Assembly (NCBI GenBank): GCA_021808205.1
Contig: JAKBCD010000002.1
Span: 1-25,268 of the forward strand
From: Pseudomonadota bacterium
GTDB lineage: Bacteria; Pseudomonadota; Alphaproteobacteria; Acetobacterales; Acetobacteraceae
Length of the DNA: 25,268 nt
Direction: 5' to 3'
Numbering within the stretch: the first letter of the stretch is position 1; every line of letters starts with the position of its first letter. Positions 6,901 through 15,815 of this stretch are shown here, piece by piece. A program made the translations under genes and the position numbers. Below the pieces are notes generated by a model. That model was not told the origin of the DNA, did not search any database, and was given only the letters and a program-made list of their open reading frames with translations.

Positions 6901-8265
6901 ATGGATATAATTTCTGCTCACACCGTGCCATCCGGCGCGGACACCGCCGCCTTGTCCGCCACCGGCGTGCGCTACTGCGCCGCCTCCTATGTGGACATGC
7001 ACGGCATTTCCAAAACCAAAATGGTGCCCCTCACCCATCACGCGCAAATGCTGGGCGGCTCCGAAATGTTCACCGGGGCGGCCATGGATGGTGTGCCGCA
7101 GAGCGTCCACGACGAGGAGGTCTGCGCCGTGCCTGACCCGGCCTCATGCAGCATCCTGCCCTGGAAACCAGAAATCGCCTGGTTCGCCTCAGACCTGCGC
7201 TACAAAGGCGAACCCTTCGCCGCCTGCTCGCGCAACATCCTCAAGCGCCAGCTCGCCCGCGCGGCGAAGCATGGCCTCACCTTCAACTTAGGCATCGAGG
7301 CCGAATTCTTCGTCTTCAAGAAGCTTGAAGACGGCTTCGTCCCGCTCTCCCCGCGCCAGCACCTCGCTAAGCCCTGCTACGATCTTTCACGCCTGCTCGA
7401 CAATTTCGCCTGGGCGGACGAGTTGGTCTCGGCCATGAACACACTTGGCTGGGACGTGTACTCCTTCGACCATGAGGACGGCATAGGCCAGTTCGAGATC
7501 GACTTCATGTACGCCGACGCGCTGACCATGGCCGACCGCTATACCTTCTTCCGCTTCATGGCCCACGAAATCGCCAAGAAGCATGGCGGCTTCGCCAGCT
7601 TCATGCCCAAGCCGTTCGCCGACCGCGCGGGTTCGGGCGCGCATCTCAACATGTCGCTGGCCAGCCTGGAGAGCGGCGCCAATCTGTTTGCTGACAAGAC
7701 CGACCCGCGCGGCTGCAACCTCGGCGGCATTGGCTACAAGTTTATCGCGGGGGTGCTCAAGCACCTGCCCGCGCTCAGCGCCGTCGTGGCGCCCACAGTG
7801 AACAGCTACAAGCGGCTGGTGAAGCAGGGCTCGGCCTCGGGCTTCACCTGGGCGCCGGTGCTGTGCTGCTATGGCGACAACAACCGCACCAACGCACTGC
7901 GCATCCCGCTGGGCGGAGGACGTGTGGAGTTGCGCGCGGCGGACAGCGCCTGCAACCCGTATCTGGCCGCAGCGATGGTGCTGGCAGCGGGGCTGGAGGG
8001 CGTGGAGGCTGATCTCGACCCCGGTGCGCCCAATACCGAGAACATGTACCTGAAAACCGCCGCGGACCTCGAGGCGCTGGGGATCAAGACCCTGCCTGGC
8101 AGCCTTGCCGAGGCGCTGGACGCCTTCGCGGCGGATGATCTCGGCAAGCTGGTCTTCGGCGAGGCGATGCGTGAGTCCTGGCTCAGTTACAAGCGTGAGG
8201 AATGGGCAAGCTACGCCCATCACGTCTCGGACTGGGAATATAACCGCTACCTCTCGATGTTCTGA
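6901..8265 (+). CDS. Glutamine synthetase-family ligase (GlnT/type III-like)
   Basis: This 454-residue enzyme ligates an amine to the gamma-carboxyl of glutamate using ATP. The metal and ATP ligands of the family are visible: GIEAEFF (Glu133, Glu135), HEDGIGQFEI (Glu192, Glu199), SGAHLNMS (His248), VNSYKRL and the arginine-rich GGGRVELRA. The overall layout (DMHGISKTKMVP early, MPKPF before the His block) is that of the rhizobial GlnT group, which includes glutamine synthetases and gamma-glutamyl-amide ligases. GAGG overlaps the previous stop 7 nt before the ATG. In a guanidine operon it could assimilate released ammonia, or gamma-glutamylate a guanidino compound or amine as PuuA does with putrescine. 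The sequence does not decide between these. Confidence 0.85.
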   Translation: MDIISAHTVPSGADTAALSATGVRYCAASYVDMHGISKTKMVPLTHHAQMLGGSEMFTGAAMDGVPQSVHDEEVCAVPDPASCSILPWKPEIAWFASDLRYKGEPFAACSRNILKRQLARAAKHGLTFNLGIEAEFFVFKKLEDGFVPLSPRQHLAKPCYDLSRLLDNFAWADELVSAMNTLGWDVYSFDHEDGIGQFEIDFMYADALTMADRYTFFRFMAHEIAKKHGGFASFMPKPFADRAGSGAHLNMSLASLESGANLFADKTDPRGCNLGGIGYKFIAGVLKHLPALSAVVAPTVNSYKRLVKQGSASGFTWAPVLCCYGDNNRTNALRIPLGGGRVELRAADSACNPYLAAAMVLAAGLEGVEADLDPGAPNTENMYLKTAADLEALGIKTLPGSLAEALDAFAADDLGKLVFGEAMRESWLSYKREEWASYAHHVSDWEYNRYLSMF

Positions 8266-8268
8266 GCC

Positions 8269-9198
8269 ATGCAGGTGGCGCGTTACACCACAGCGCGGGG
8301 CGGGTCACTCGTCTACGCCACATGGGGAAAGTTGACTGAAGCAGGCGGCAACGCCGTGCTGCTGCCCAGCTACTATACCGGCACGCATGAGCGGTACGCG
8401 CCGCTCATTGGGCCGGGGCGGGCGCTGGACCCGGCGCGGTATTTCATCATCGCGCCGAACCTGTTCGGCAATGGCGTCTCCACCTCGCCTTCGCATGGCG
8501 GCGCGTTCCCGGCGCTCAGCATCGAGGACAATGTCCACGCCCAGCACGAACTGTTGCTTCATCTGGGTGTGGCCTCTCTGTCGCTGGCGGCGGGGTGGTC
8601 GATGGGCGCCATGCAGGCGTTGCACTGGGCGATGCTGTACCCGGCGATGGTCCGCAATGTGGTGGCGGTGTGCGGCACCGCCTTCTGCTGGCCCATCAAC
8701 ACCGTGTTCCTGCGGGGCATCGCGCCGATCCTGGAAAATGCCGGGGCAATCGGCGAGGCCCTGGCGCTGGACCTGTTTGGCCGCGCCTATTGTGGCTGGG
8801 CCTATTCGCCCGCGTTCTTCCGCGAGGGTCTCCACCGCGTGCTGGGGTTCGAGACGCTCAACGCCCTGCTGGATGACTGGGCCGCGGACCACCAGAGCCA
8901 CCGCGCCGCCGACCTTCTCGCCGGACTCAACGCCTGGGCGGGGACGGCCCGCCCACCCGAGGCCGCCCGCGCCGCGCTCGCCCGCATCACCGCCCACTGT
9001 TTTCTGCTCCCCTGCGACACCGACGCCTATTTCACGGTGCAGGATGCCGCTTTCGAGGCCGCCTGCATCCCATACGCCACGCTGCTCCCGCTCGCCTCGC
9101 CCTTTGGCCATTGCGCTGGCGCCCCCGGGCGCTTCGCCACTGAGAGCGCGCGCATCGAGGAAATTTTCGCCCAAGCCCTGGAGGACGACCATGCTTGA
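8269..9198 (+). CDS. Alpha/beta-hydrolase, MetX (homoserine O-acetyltransferase)-like
   Basis: This 309-residue alpha/beta-hydrolase fold protein has a nucleophile elbow AGWSMGAMQ (Ser111), a likely catalytic acid at LPCDTDAYF (Asp250) and a histidine at FGHCAG (His281). The elbow and the opening (LVYATWGKL, then LLPSYYTGTHERYAP) are like homoserine O-acetyltransferase, but similar proteins are annotated only as alpha/beta hydrolases and their reactions are unknown. A methionine role seems unlikely in this setting. The start is 3 nt after the ligase stop, and the 3' end overlaps the next gene by 8 nt, so it is co-translated with the deiminase subunits. It could hydrolyse an amide or ester intermediate of the pathway. 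Confidence 0.82.
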   Translation: MQVARYTTARGGSLVYATWGKLTEAGGNAVLLPSYYTGTHERYAPLIGPGRALDPARYFIIAPNLFGNGVSTSPSHGGAFPALSIEDNVHAQHELLLHLGVASLSLAAGWSMGAMQALHWAMLYPAMVRNVVAVCGTAFCWPINTVFLRGIAPILENAGAIGEALALDLFGRAYCGWAYSPAFFREGLHRVLGFETLNALLDDWAADHQSHRAADLLAGLNAWAGTARPPEAARAALARITAHCFLLPCDTDAYFTVQDAAFEAACIPYATLLPLASPFGHCAGAPGRFATESARIEEIFAQALEDDHA

Positions 9199-9964
9199 CC
9201 TCAACGCCTTGACCCCAACGCAGTACCGCGCCCGCTATGAGGCGCTGCAAGAGCGCGCCCGCGCCCGCGCCGCGGCACCTGAGCCCGAAGCGGTCTTTGC
9301 CGGCATCCCGGCGGCGGCAGTGATCGCGGCTGACGTGCTGCCCCCCGGCGCCTACACCTATCTCCGTCTGCCGCGCGGCGCCGCTCTGCGCATCACCAAC
9401 CTCTCCGGTACGCCGGGCGCCGCGTTCTTCATGTGGAACGCCGATGATATTTCCGAGCGCTTCAACGCCGGCGACACCGTCAAGCTGCAATGGACCACAC
9501 GTCTTACCACCGGGCGGGTGCTGTTCTCCGATATGGGGCGAGTGCTGGCCGGCATCACGGCGGATAGCGGCGCCGGGCATGACGCCATCATCGGCCCCAA
9601 CTCGCCGCTGCAAACTGCTGGCCGCAACGGGCGCGACAACATCCGCACCGCCGCTGCCAAACTCGGCCTCACCCGGCGCGACGCCGCGCCGGCGCTCTCG
9701 CTGTTCTCACCCGTGGCCGTGGACGCGCAGGGGGTGATGCGCTGGCAGGGCGACCCGCAAGCCGGGGCCTGCGTGGAGCTGCGCGCCGAGATGAATCTGT
9801 TGGCCGCGCTCTCCAACACGCCGCACGCGCTCTCCCCGGTGCAGGAGGCCACCGGGCCGCTCAGCTTCATCGCATGGCACGCCCCCGCCAGCACACTGTG
9901 CCGCACCTTCACCGAGGAAGCCGCCCGTGGCTTTGAGAATACCGGCAAGGCCTTTGCCGCATGA
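9191..9964 (+). CDS. UAAP1, carboxyguanidine deiminase subunit (CgdAB)
   Basis: This 257-residue protein is of the DUF1989 / 'urea amidolyase-associated protein 1' type. With its smaller partner encoded next it forms CgdAB, which converts carboxyguanidine to allophanate plus ammonia in guanidine degradation (established for the family). The N-terminal 50 residues are helical and Ala/Arg-rich; the core begins at about 55 with LPPGAYTYLRLPRGAALRI and includes FFMWNADDISERFNAGDTVK and the GRVLFSDMGRVLAGI strand. The ATG at 9191 lies inside the end of the hydrolase gene (8-nt overlap), and the stop overlaps the next start as ATGA. It lacks the Cys-X-Cys seen in the partner. I do not assign which subunit letter (A or B) applies. 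Confidence 0.9.
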   Translation: MLDLNALTPTQYRARYEALQERARARAAAPEPEAVFAGIPAAAVIAADVLPPGAYTYLRLPRGAALRITNLSGTPGAAFFMWNADDISERFNAGDTVKLQWTTRLTTGRVLFSDMGRVLAGITADSGAGHDAIIGPNSPLQTAGRNGRDNIRTAAAKLGLTRRDAAPALSLFSPVAVDAQGVMRWQGDPQAGACVELRAEMNLLAALSNTPHALSPVQEATGPLSFIAWHAPASTLCRTFTEEAARGFENTGKAFAA

Positions 9965-10578
9965 ACATTCTCTCCGACACGCTGGTCCCCGCCCGCGCCC
10001 CGTATTCCGCCGTGCTGAAGAAGGGAGAGGTGATGCGCATCATCGACCTTGAGGGCCAGCAGGCCGTGGACGCGCTGTTCTACAATGCGCACGACACCTC
10101 GGAGCGCTATTCCGCCCAGGACACACTGGCTGCCCAGGCTGCCCAAGGCGGACGGTACGACCTCGCCGGCGGCTCGGTGCTGATCTCCAACGAACTCCGC
10201 CCCATGGTGAAGATCGTTGCCGATAGCTGTGGCTTTCATGACACCAGCGCGGGAGCGTGTTCTTGCGAATCCAACACCGTACGCTTTGGCCACGAAACCC
10301 GTTTCATGCACGCTTGCCGCGAGAATTTTCTGCTCCTCGTAAACAAGCACGGCATGGGCAAGCGCGACCTCGTCTCCAACGTGAATTTCTTCATGAACGT
10401 GCCCATCCGCCCCAATGGCGAGCTCACCGTGGATGACGGCGTCTCGGCGCCGGGCGGCTATGTGGAGCTGGAGGCGCTGATGGACACGCTGGTATTTATT
10501 TCCAACTGCCCGCAGGTGAACAACCCGTGCAACGGCTTCACCCCCACGCCCATCCAGATCATCATCAGCGAGCGATAG
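9961..10578 (+). CDS. UAAP2, carboxyguanidine deiminase subunit (CgdAB)
   Basis: This 205-residue partner of the previous protein is of the DUF1989 / 'urea amidolyase-associated protein 2' type. Family features are EGQQAVDALFYNAHDTSERYS near the start and the likely metal-binding block FHDTSAGACSCESN (His93, Cys100, Cys102), with a conserved NFFMNVPIRPNGEL strand later. Together the two subunits hydrolyse carboxyguanidine to allophanate, linking the biotin enzyme to allophanate hydrolase. The start overlaps the upstream stop (ATGA), and the stop TAG is followed directly by the carboxylase ATG with no spacer, showing tight translational coupling. The length matches the family and no key residue appears lost. 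Confidence 0.92.
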   Translation: MNILSDTLVPARAPYSAVLKKGEVMRIIDLEGQQAVDALFYNAHDTSERYSAQDTLAAQAAQGGRYDLAGGSVLISNELRPMVKIVADSCGFHDTSAGACSCESNTVRFGHETRFMHACRENFLLLVNKHGMGKRDLVSNVNFFMNVPIRPNGELTVDDGVSAPGGYVELEALMDTLVFISNCPQVNNPCNGFTPTPIQIIISER

Positions 10579-13500
10579 ATGTTTACCAAAGTCCTCATCG
10601 CCAACCGCGGCGAGATACTGGCCCGCATCTGCCGCACGTTGCGCGAGATGAACATCGCCTCGGTGGCGGTGTATTCGGAGGCTGACCGTTTCGCCCCGCC
10701 TGTACTGGCGGCGGACGAGGCGGTGTATATCGGCCCGGCCTCAGCGGCGCAGAGCTACCTTAACATCGAGGCGATCATCGCCGCGTGCAAACAGACCGGC
10801 GCGCAAGCTGTGCATCCGGGCTATGGGTTCTTGTCCGAGCGCGTGGAATTCGCCGAGCGCCTCGCCGCCGAAGGCATCGCCTTCATTGGCCCCGGCCCGC
10901 AGCATCTGCGGAAATTCGGCCTCAAGCACACAGCCCGCGCCCTGGCGGCCAAGGCGGGTGTCAAGCTGCTGCCCGGCACCGGCGTGCTGGCCAGCGCGGA
11001 GGACGCGCTGAAGGCGGCAGGCGAGATCGGCTACCCGGTGATGCTCAAAAGCAGCGCGGGCGGTGGCGGCATCGGCATGGTACTGAGCGCCTCACCCGCA
11101 GAACTGGCCGAGCGCTTTGCCTCCGTCTCGCGCCTCGCCGCCAACAACTTCGGCAACGCGGCGCTGTTTTTGGAAAAATACGTCGCCCGCGCGCGCCATG
11201 TGGAGGTGCAGGTGTTTGGCGACGGCGACGGTGGCGTGGTGGCGCTGGGCACGCGCGACTGCTCGCTGCAACGCCGCAACCAGAAAGTCGTCGAGGAAAC
11301 CCCGGCGCCGAACATTCCCGCGGCCATCCTCGCCGCGCTGGAAAACGCTGCTCTCACCTTAGCCAAATCCGTCAACTATGCTTCGGCGGGCACGGTGGAA
11401 TTCGTCTACGACGCCGCAGCGCAAAAATTCTACTTCCTGGAGGTAAACACCCGTTTGCAGGTGGAGCACGGCGTTACCGAGGCGGTCTATGGGGTCGATC
11501 TGGTCCGCTGGATGATCGAACAATCGGCGGGGGAATTTACGCTGCCGGTGGCGCTCACGCCCAAAGGCGCCGCGGTGGAGGTGCGTCTCTATGCCGAGAA
11601 CCCAGCCGAAAACTTTACCCCCTGCGCCGGCACGCTCATCGCCTTCGCTCCCGGGCCAGGCCTGCGGGTTGATGCATGGGTAGAGGAGGGCACCGCCGTC
11701 TCGCCCTATTACGACCCGATGCTGGCGAAATTCATCGCCCTCGGCCCCGTCCGTGCGGCGGCGCTGGCGCGGTTGCAAACGGCGCTGGCCGCCACGCAAA
11801 TTTCCGGCATCGAGACCAATCTGGATTATTTGCAAGAGATTCTGGCCCTGCCGGATTTCGTGGCTGGGGAGATGACCACCCGCTCGCTCAGCGCCTTCAC
11901 CTATGTCCCGCATACCGTGAGCGTGCTTGAGCCCGGCGCGCTCTCCAGCCTGCAATCCCTGCCCGGACGGCTGGGCTATTGGGAGCAGGGCGTGCCGCCC
12001 TCGGGCCCCATGGACGAGCGCAGCCATGCGCTGGCCAATGCGCTGCTGGGCAATCCGCACGGCGCTGCGGCGCTGGAGCTGACCCATACTGGCCCCAATT
12101 TGCGTTTTAACGCTGCCACCACCATCGCCCTCACCGGCGCTTGCATGGCGGCGACGCTAGACGGCGAGAAGCTCTCCTTCTTCCAGCCCGTGCCCGTGGC
12201 CGCCGGGCAAATCCTCACGCTCGGCGGCATCGCCGGGCCTGGCCAGCGGACCTATCTGGCGGTGAGCGGCGGCTTCGCCGCGCCCGACTATCTAGGCTCA
12301 ACCGCCACCTTCACGCTGGGCGGATTTGGCGGCCATACGGGTGGGCCCTTGCGCGCGGGCGACACGCTGCGTCTAAGCCCCCCACGCGAAGTGCCGCAAA
12401 CAGCCGCCGGGCCGCGCCCCGAGCTTACCCATGACTGGCTGCTGAGCGTGCGATACGGCCCGCACGGCGCGCCGGATTTCTTTCTGCAAGACGACATCGA
12501 CGTGCTGTTCACCAGCACCTATGAAGTCCACCACAATTCCGCCCGCACCGGCGTGCGCCTGATCGGCCCCAAGCCCAAATGGGCGCGCCAGGATGGCGGC
12601 GAGGCCGGGCTGCACCCCTCCAACATCCACGATAACGCCTATGCCGTCGGCGCCGTAGACTTCACCGGCGACATGCCAATCCTGCTCGGCCCGGACGGCC
12701 CGTCGCTCGGTGGCTTCGTCTGTCCGGCTGTGGTGGTGCGCGACGATTTGTGGAAGCTCGGTCAGCTCAAGCCCGGCGACAAGCTCCGCTTCACGCGCGC
12801 CGATGCCGCCCCGGCGATCATCGAAAGACGCGCCGATACGGTCATCCGCCGCGCCGGGGATGAGAACATCCTCATCGAATTCGGGGAACAAAAGCTCGAC
12901 TTCGCGCTGCGCCTGCGCGCCCAGGCGCTGCGCGACGCGCTGGAGGCCGCGCGCGTGCCCGGCCTCATTGACCTCACGCCCGGCATCTGCTCGCTGCAAC
13001 TGCATTTTGACGCTGGCATCACGACCAGCGCGCGCATCACCGCGGCGGTGGACGAGATTCTGCCGCATCTGCCCGCACCTGAAGACATGGTGGTGCAGAC
13101 CCGCACCCTCCATCTGCCCCTCGCCTGGAATGACAGCCAGATTCAGTTGGCCATGCGCAAATACCAAGAGACGACGCGGCCCAACGCGCCCTGGTGCCCG
13201 GACAATATCGAGTTCATCCGCCGCATCAACGGGCTCGCCAGCCTGGACGACGTGCGGCGCATCGTGTTTGACGCCTCCTATGTAGTGCTGGGCCTGGGCG
13301 ATGTGTATCTGGGCGCGCCCGTGGCCACGCCCTATGACCCGCGCCACCGTCTGGTGACCACCAAATACAACCCGGCCCGGCCTTGGACGCCGCAAAACGC
13401 CGTGGGCATTGGCGGCGCCTATATGTGCGTGTACGGCATGGAAGGGCCGGGCGGCTACCAGCTCTTTGGTCGGACGATCCAGGTGTGGAACACCCATAAC

Positions 13501-14049
13501 CGCCGTGCGCCGTTTGAACAGCCCTGGCTGCTGCGGCATTTCGACCAGATCCGCTTCGTGCCCGTGAATGAGGCCGAGTTGGACGAGCTGCGCGCGGCCT
13601 TCCCGCATGGGCGCTATATGCCGCGCATCGAGGAAAGCGTCTTTTCGCTACGCGAGCATCTGGAATTTACCGGCGCGCATGCCGGGTCCATCGCCGCTTT
13701 CCAGCGCACCCAGCGCGCCGCCTTCGCCACCGAGCGCGAGGACTGGGTGGCCAAGGGGCTGCACAGCTTCGAGGAACCCGATCTGCCTCCGCCACCGCCT
13801 GAGGACGCGCTGCCCGCCGACGCGCGCGGCGTAACGGCGCCCGTGCCCGGCAGCGTCTGGCAGGTGCTGAAAACCCCCGGCGAGGCGGTGACGGCGGGCG
13901 AGGCGCTGATGATCCTCGAATCCATGAAGATGGAGGTACGGGTGCTCGCCCCCGCCGCCGGGCGGCTCTTTGCCCTCGCCATCGCCCCGGGTCAGGCCGT
14001 GCGCGCGGGCCAACGCCTGGGTGTTATCCAGACAGAGGATTACCCATGA
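10579..14049 (+). CDS. Guanidine carboxylase (urea carboxylase family, biotin-dependent)
   Basis: This 1156-residue enzyme would carboxylate guanidine with bicarbonate and ATP to carboxyguanidine. Domains in order: biotin carboxylase (about 1-445: KVLIANRGEILARI, ATP-grasp loop KSSAGGGGIGM at 157, EVNTRLQVEHG near 288), the two halves of the carboxyltransferase (KipA-like about 447-740 with GPMDERSHALANALLGN; KipI-like about 755-960), a urea-carboxylase-type C-terminal region (NPARPWTP..AVGIGGAYMCVYGMEGPGGYQ) and a biotin carrier domain with ILESMKMEV, biotinyl Lys1117. Automatic annotation would say urea carboxylase. The guanidine-I riboswitch and the adjacent deiminase genes argue for guanidine as substrate. 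Unlike fungal urea amidolyase, the allophanate hydrolase is a separate gene, overlapping as ATGA. Confidence 0.92.
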   Translation: MFTKVLIANRGEILARICRTLREMNIASVAVYSEADRFAPPVLAADEAVYIGPASAAQSYLNIEAIIAACKQTGAQAVHPGYGFLSERVEFAERLAAEGIAFIGPGPQHLRKFGLKHTARALAAKAGVKLLPGTGVLASAEDALKAAGEIGYPVMLKSSAGGGGIGMVLSASPAELAERFASVSRLAANNFGNAALFLEKYVARARHVEVQVFGDGDGGVVALGTRDCSLQRRNQKVVEETPAPNIPAAILAALENAALTLAKSVNYASAGTVEFVYDAAAQKFYFLEVNTRLQVEHGVTEAVYGVDLVRWMIEQSAGEFTLPVALTPKGAAVEVRLYAENPAENFTPCAGTLIAFAPGPGLRVDAWVEEGTAVSPYYDPMLAKFIALGPVRAAALARLQTALAATQISGIETNLDYLQEILALPDFVAGEMTTRSLSAFTYVPHTVSVLEPGALSSLQSLPGRLGYWEQGVPPSGPMDERSHALANALLGNPHGAAALELTHTGPNLRFNAATTIALTGACMAATLDGEKLSFFQPVPVAAGQILTLGGIAGPGQRTYLAVSGGFAAPDYLGSTATFTLGGFGGHTGGPLRAGDTLRLSPPREVPQTAAGPRPELTHDWLLSVRYGPHGAPDFFLQDDIDVLFTSTYEVHHNSARTGVRLIGPKPKWARQDGGEAGLHPSNIHDNAYAVGAVDFTGDMPILLGPDGPSLGGFVCPAVVVRDDLWKLGQLKPGDKLRFTRADAAPAIIERRADTVIRRAGDENILIEFGEQKLDFALRLRAQALRDALEAARVPGLIDLTPGICSLQLHFDAGITTSARITAAVDEILPHLPAPEDMVVQTRTLHLPLAWNDSQIQLAMRKYQETTRPNAPWCPDNIEFIRRINGLASLDDVRRIVFDASYVVLGLGDVYLGAPVATPYDPRHRLVTTKYNPARPWTPQNAVGIGGAYMCVYGMEGPGGYQLFGRTIQVWNTHNRRAPFEQPWLLRHFDQIRFVPVNEAELDELRAAFPHGRYMPRIEESVFSLREHLEFTGAHAGSIAAFQRTQRAAFATEREDWVAKGLHSFEEPDLPPPPPEDALPADARGVTAPVPGSVWQVLKTPGEAVTAGEALMILESMKMEVRVLAPAAGRLFALAIAPGQAVRAGQRLGVIQTEDYP

Positions 14050-15815
14050 TTCCGGAATTGCTTGAAATCCCCGCCCTTCAGGCCGCCTATGCGCAGGGCC
14101 TCACGCCGCAGGCGCTGGTGAACGCGCTGTATGACCGCATCGAGGCGTATCCGGACAAGGCCGTGTTCATCTCCCTGGTGTCGCGCGCCGAGGCGCTGGC
14201 GGCAATCCCCGCCGACACCACGCTGCCGCTTTACGGCATCCCCTTCGTGGTGAAGGATAATATCGACATAGCCGGAATACCCACCACCGCCGCTTGCCCG
14301 GATTTTGCTTACACACCCGCCCAGGACGCTTTGGCCGTGGCGCGTCTGCGTGCGGCAGGGGCGGTGCTGCTGGGCAAGACCAATCTCGACCAGTTCGCCA
14401 CCGGGCTGAACGGCACGCGCTCGCCCTATGGGGCGCCGCGCTGCGTGTTCAATGCCCGCTACATTTCCGGTGGCTCCTCCTCGGGCTCAGGCGTGGCCGT
14501 GGCGGCGGGCCTGGCGGCGTTCAGCCTAGGCACCGACACCGCCGGTTCGGGCCGTGTGCCCGCCGCTTGCAACAATATTGTCGGGCTGAAGCCCAGCATC
14601 GGGCGCATCCCGGCCACCGGATTGGTGCCCGCCTGCAAGAGCCTGGACTGCGTGGCGGTGTTTGCCAATTCAGCCGCGGATGCGATGGCGGTGCTGGGTG
14701 TAGCGGAGGGCTATGACCCTACCGACGCCTATTCCCGGCCGCCGCGCAACGCCGTGCTGCCCGCCGCCCCGCGCCTGGGGGTGCTGGCGCCAAAGGATCA
14801 GGATTTTTCCGGGGACGAAGAGGCCGCCGCCTTGTACGAGGCGGCGGCGCAGCAAGCCGCATCTTTGGGCTGGGGCGTGACCGAGATCGACTACGCGCCG
14901 TTCCGGGAGATCGCGGCGTTGCTCTATGGCGGCGCCTTCGTGGCTGAGCGCCTCGCCGCCGTGGGGGATTTTTACGCCGCCCAGACCTGGAAAATTTTTC
15001 CGGTGGTGCGGGACATCTTGGAGGGAGCGGGTGACTTTTCCGCCTCCGACGCCTTCGCGGATATCCACAAGGTGCAGGCGCTGCGCCACAAAGCCGCCGC
15101 CGAGCTCGCCCAGGTGGACGCATTGCTGCTGCCCACCGCCCCCACAATCTTTACGGTGGAGGAGATGCTCGCCCAACCCATTGCCCATAACGCCACGCTG
15201 GGGCTCTACACCAATTTCGTGAATCTGCTGGATCTCGCCGCCATCGCGCTGCCGGCTGGGTTCCGGGAGAACGGGCTGCCCTTTGGGGTCAGCCTCATCG
15301 GTCCGGCCTTCTCCGAGGTATCGCTGGCGGGTTATGCCGACGCACTGCACAAGGCGCTGGGCGCCGGGGCGGGGCGGAACCGGCGCGCCCCCCAGGGGAG
15401 CTACACGCCGCCCGCGCCCGATGAAGTTACATTGGTGGTCGCTGGCGCGCATCTGAGCGGCATGGTGCTGAACCATGAGCTGGCAAATCTGCGTGCCCGG
15501 CTGGTGGCCGCAACCACCACCGCGCTGGACTACAAACTCTATGCCCTGGCCACCACGCCGCCCAAGCCTGGTCTGGCGCACATGCCGGGCGTTGCCGGGC
15601 CGGGCATCGCCGTGGAGGTGTGGGCGCTCACGCCCGAGGCGTTTGGCCGTTTTGTCGCGGCACTACCCGCGCCCATGGGCATTGGCCGGGTGAGGCTGGC
15701 CGATGGCTCGGTGCATCCGGGCTTTTTGTGCGAGGCCTATGCGTTACAGAGCGCCGCCGACATTACTGCGTATGGCGGCTGGCGGGCTTACCTGGCGCGC
15801 CCCGGAACACCGTAA
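14046..15815 (+). CDS. atzF: Allophanate hydrolase
   Basis: This 589-residue amidase-signature enzyme breaks allophanate into ammonia and CO2, the last step of the guanidine pathway. The Ser-cisSer-Lys triad is intact: Lys70 (PFVVKDNIDIAG), Ser144 (ISGGSSSGSGVAVA) and Ser168 (LGTDTAGSGRVPAA). After the amidase domain (to about 440) a separate C-terminal allophanate-hydrolase domain follows (from VTLVVAGAHLSGMVLNHEL), typical of AtzF and of DUR1 enzymes; it completes decarboxylation. The start overlaps the carboxylase stop as ATGA, as expected for the last gene of the operon. No later gene on this strand continues the operon. Confidence 0.95.
   Translation: MIPELLEIPALQAAYAQGLTPQALVNALYDRIEAYPDKAVFISLVSRAEALAAIPADTTLPLYGIPFVVKDNIDIAGIPTTAACPDFAYTPAQDALAVARLRAAGAVLLGKTNLDQFATGLNGTRSPYGAPRCVFNARYISGGSSSGSGVAVAAGLAAFSLGTDTAGSGRVPAACNNIVGLKPSIGRIPATGLVPACKSLDCVAVFANSAADAMAVLGVAEGYDPTDAYSRPPRNAVLPAAPRLGVLAPKDQDFSGDEEAAALYEAAAQQAASLGWGVTEIDYAPFREIAALLYGGAFVAERLAAVGDFYAAQTWKIFPVVRDILEGAGDFSASDAFADIHKVQALRHKAAAELAQVDALLLPTAPTIFTVEEMLAQPIAHNATLGLYTNFVNLLDLAAIALPAGFRENGLPFGVSLIGPAFSEVSLAGYADALHKALGAGAGRNRRAPQGSYTPPAPDEVTLVVAGAHLSGMVLNHELANLRARLVAATTTALDYKLYALATTPPKPGLAHMPGVAGPGIAVEVWALTPEAFGRFVAALPAPMGIGRVRLADGSVHPGFLCEAYALQSAADITAYGGWRAYLARPGTP

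Noticed and set aside
8387..9964. 525-residue plus-strand frame ending with UAAP1
   Set aside because: Only its last half (from 9191) is real; the front is an Arg/Ser/Pro-rich out-of-frame reading of the alpha/beta-hydrolase gene.
12373..13608. 411-residue minus-strand frame opposite the carboxylase
   Set aside because: The plus strand holds continuous carboxyltransferase homology; the antisense frame is long only because of GC-rich codon use.
14670..15581. 303-residue minus-strand frame opposite allophanate hydrolase
   Set aside because: It is a shadow of the amidase gene, with no family features.
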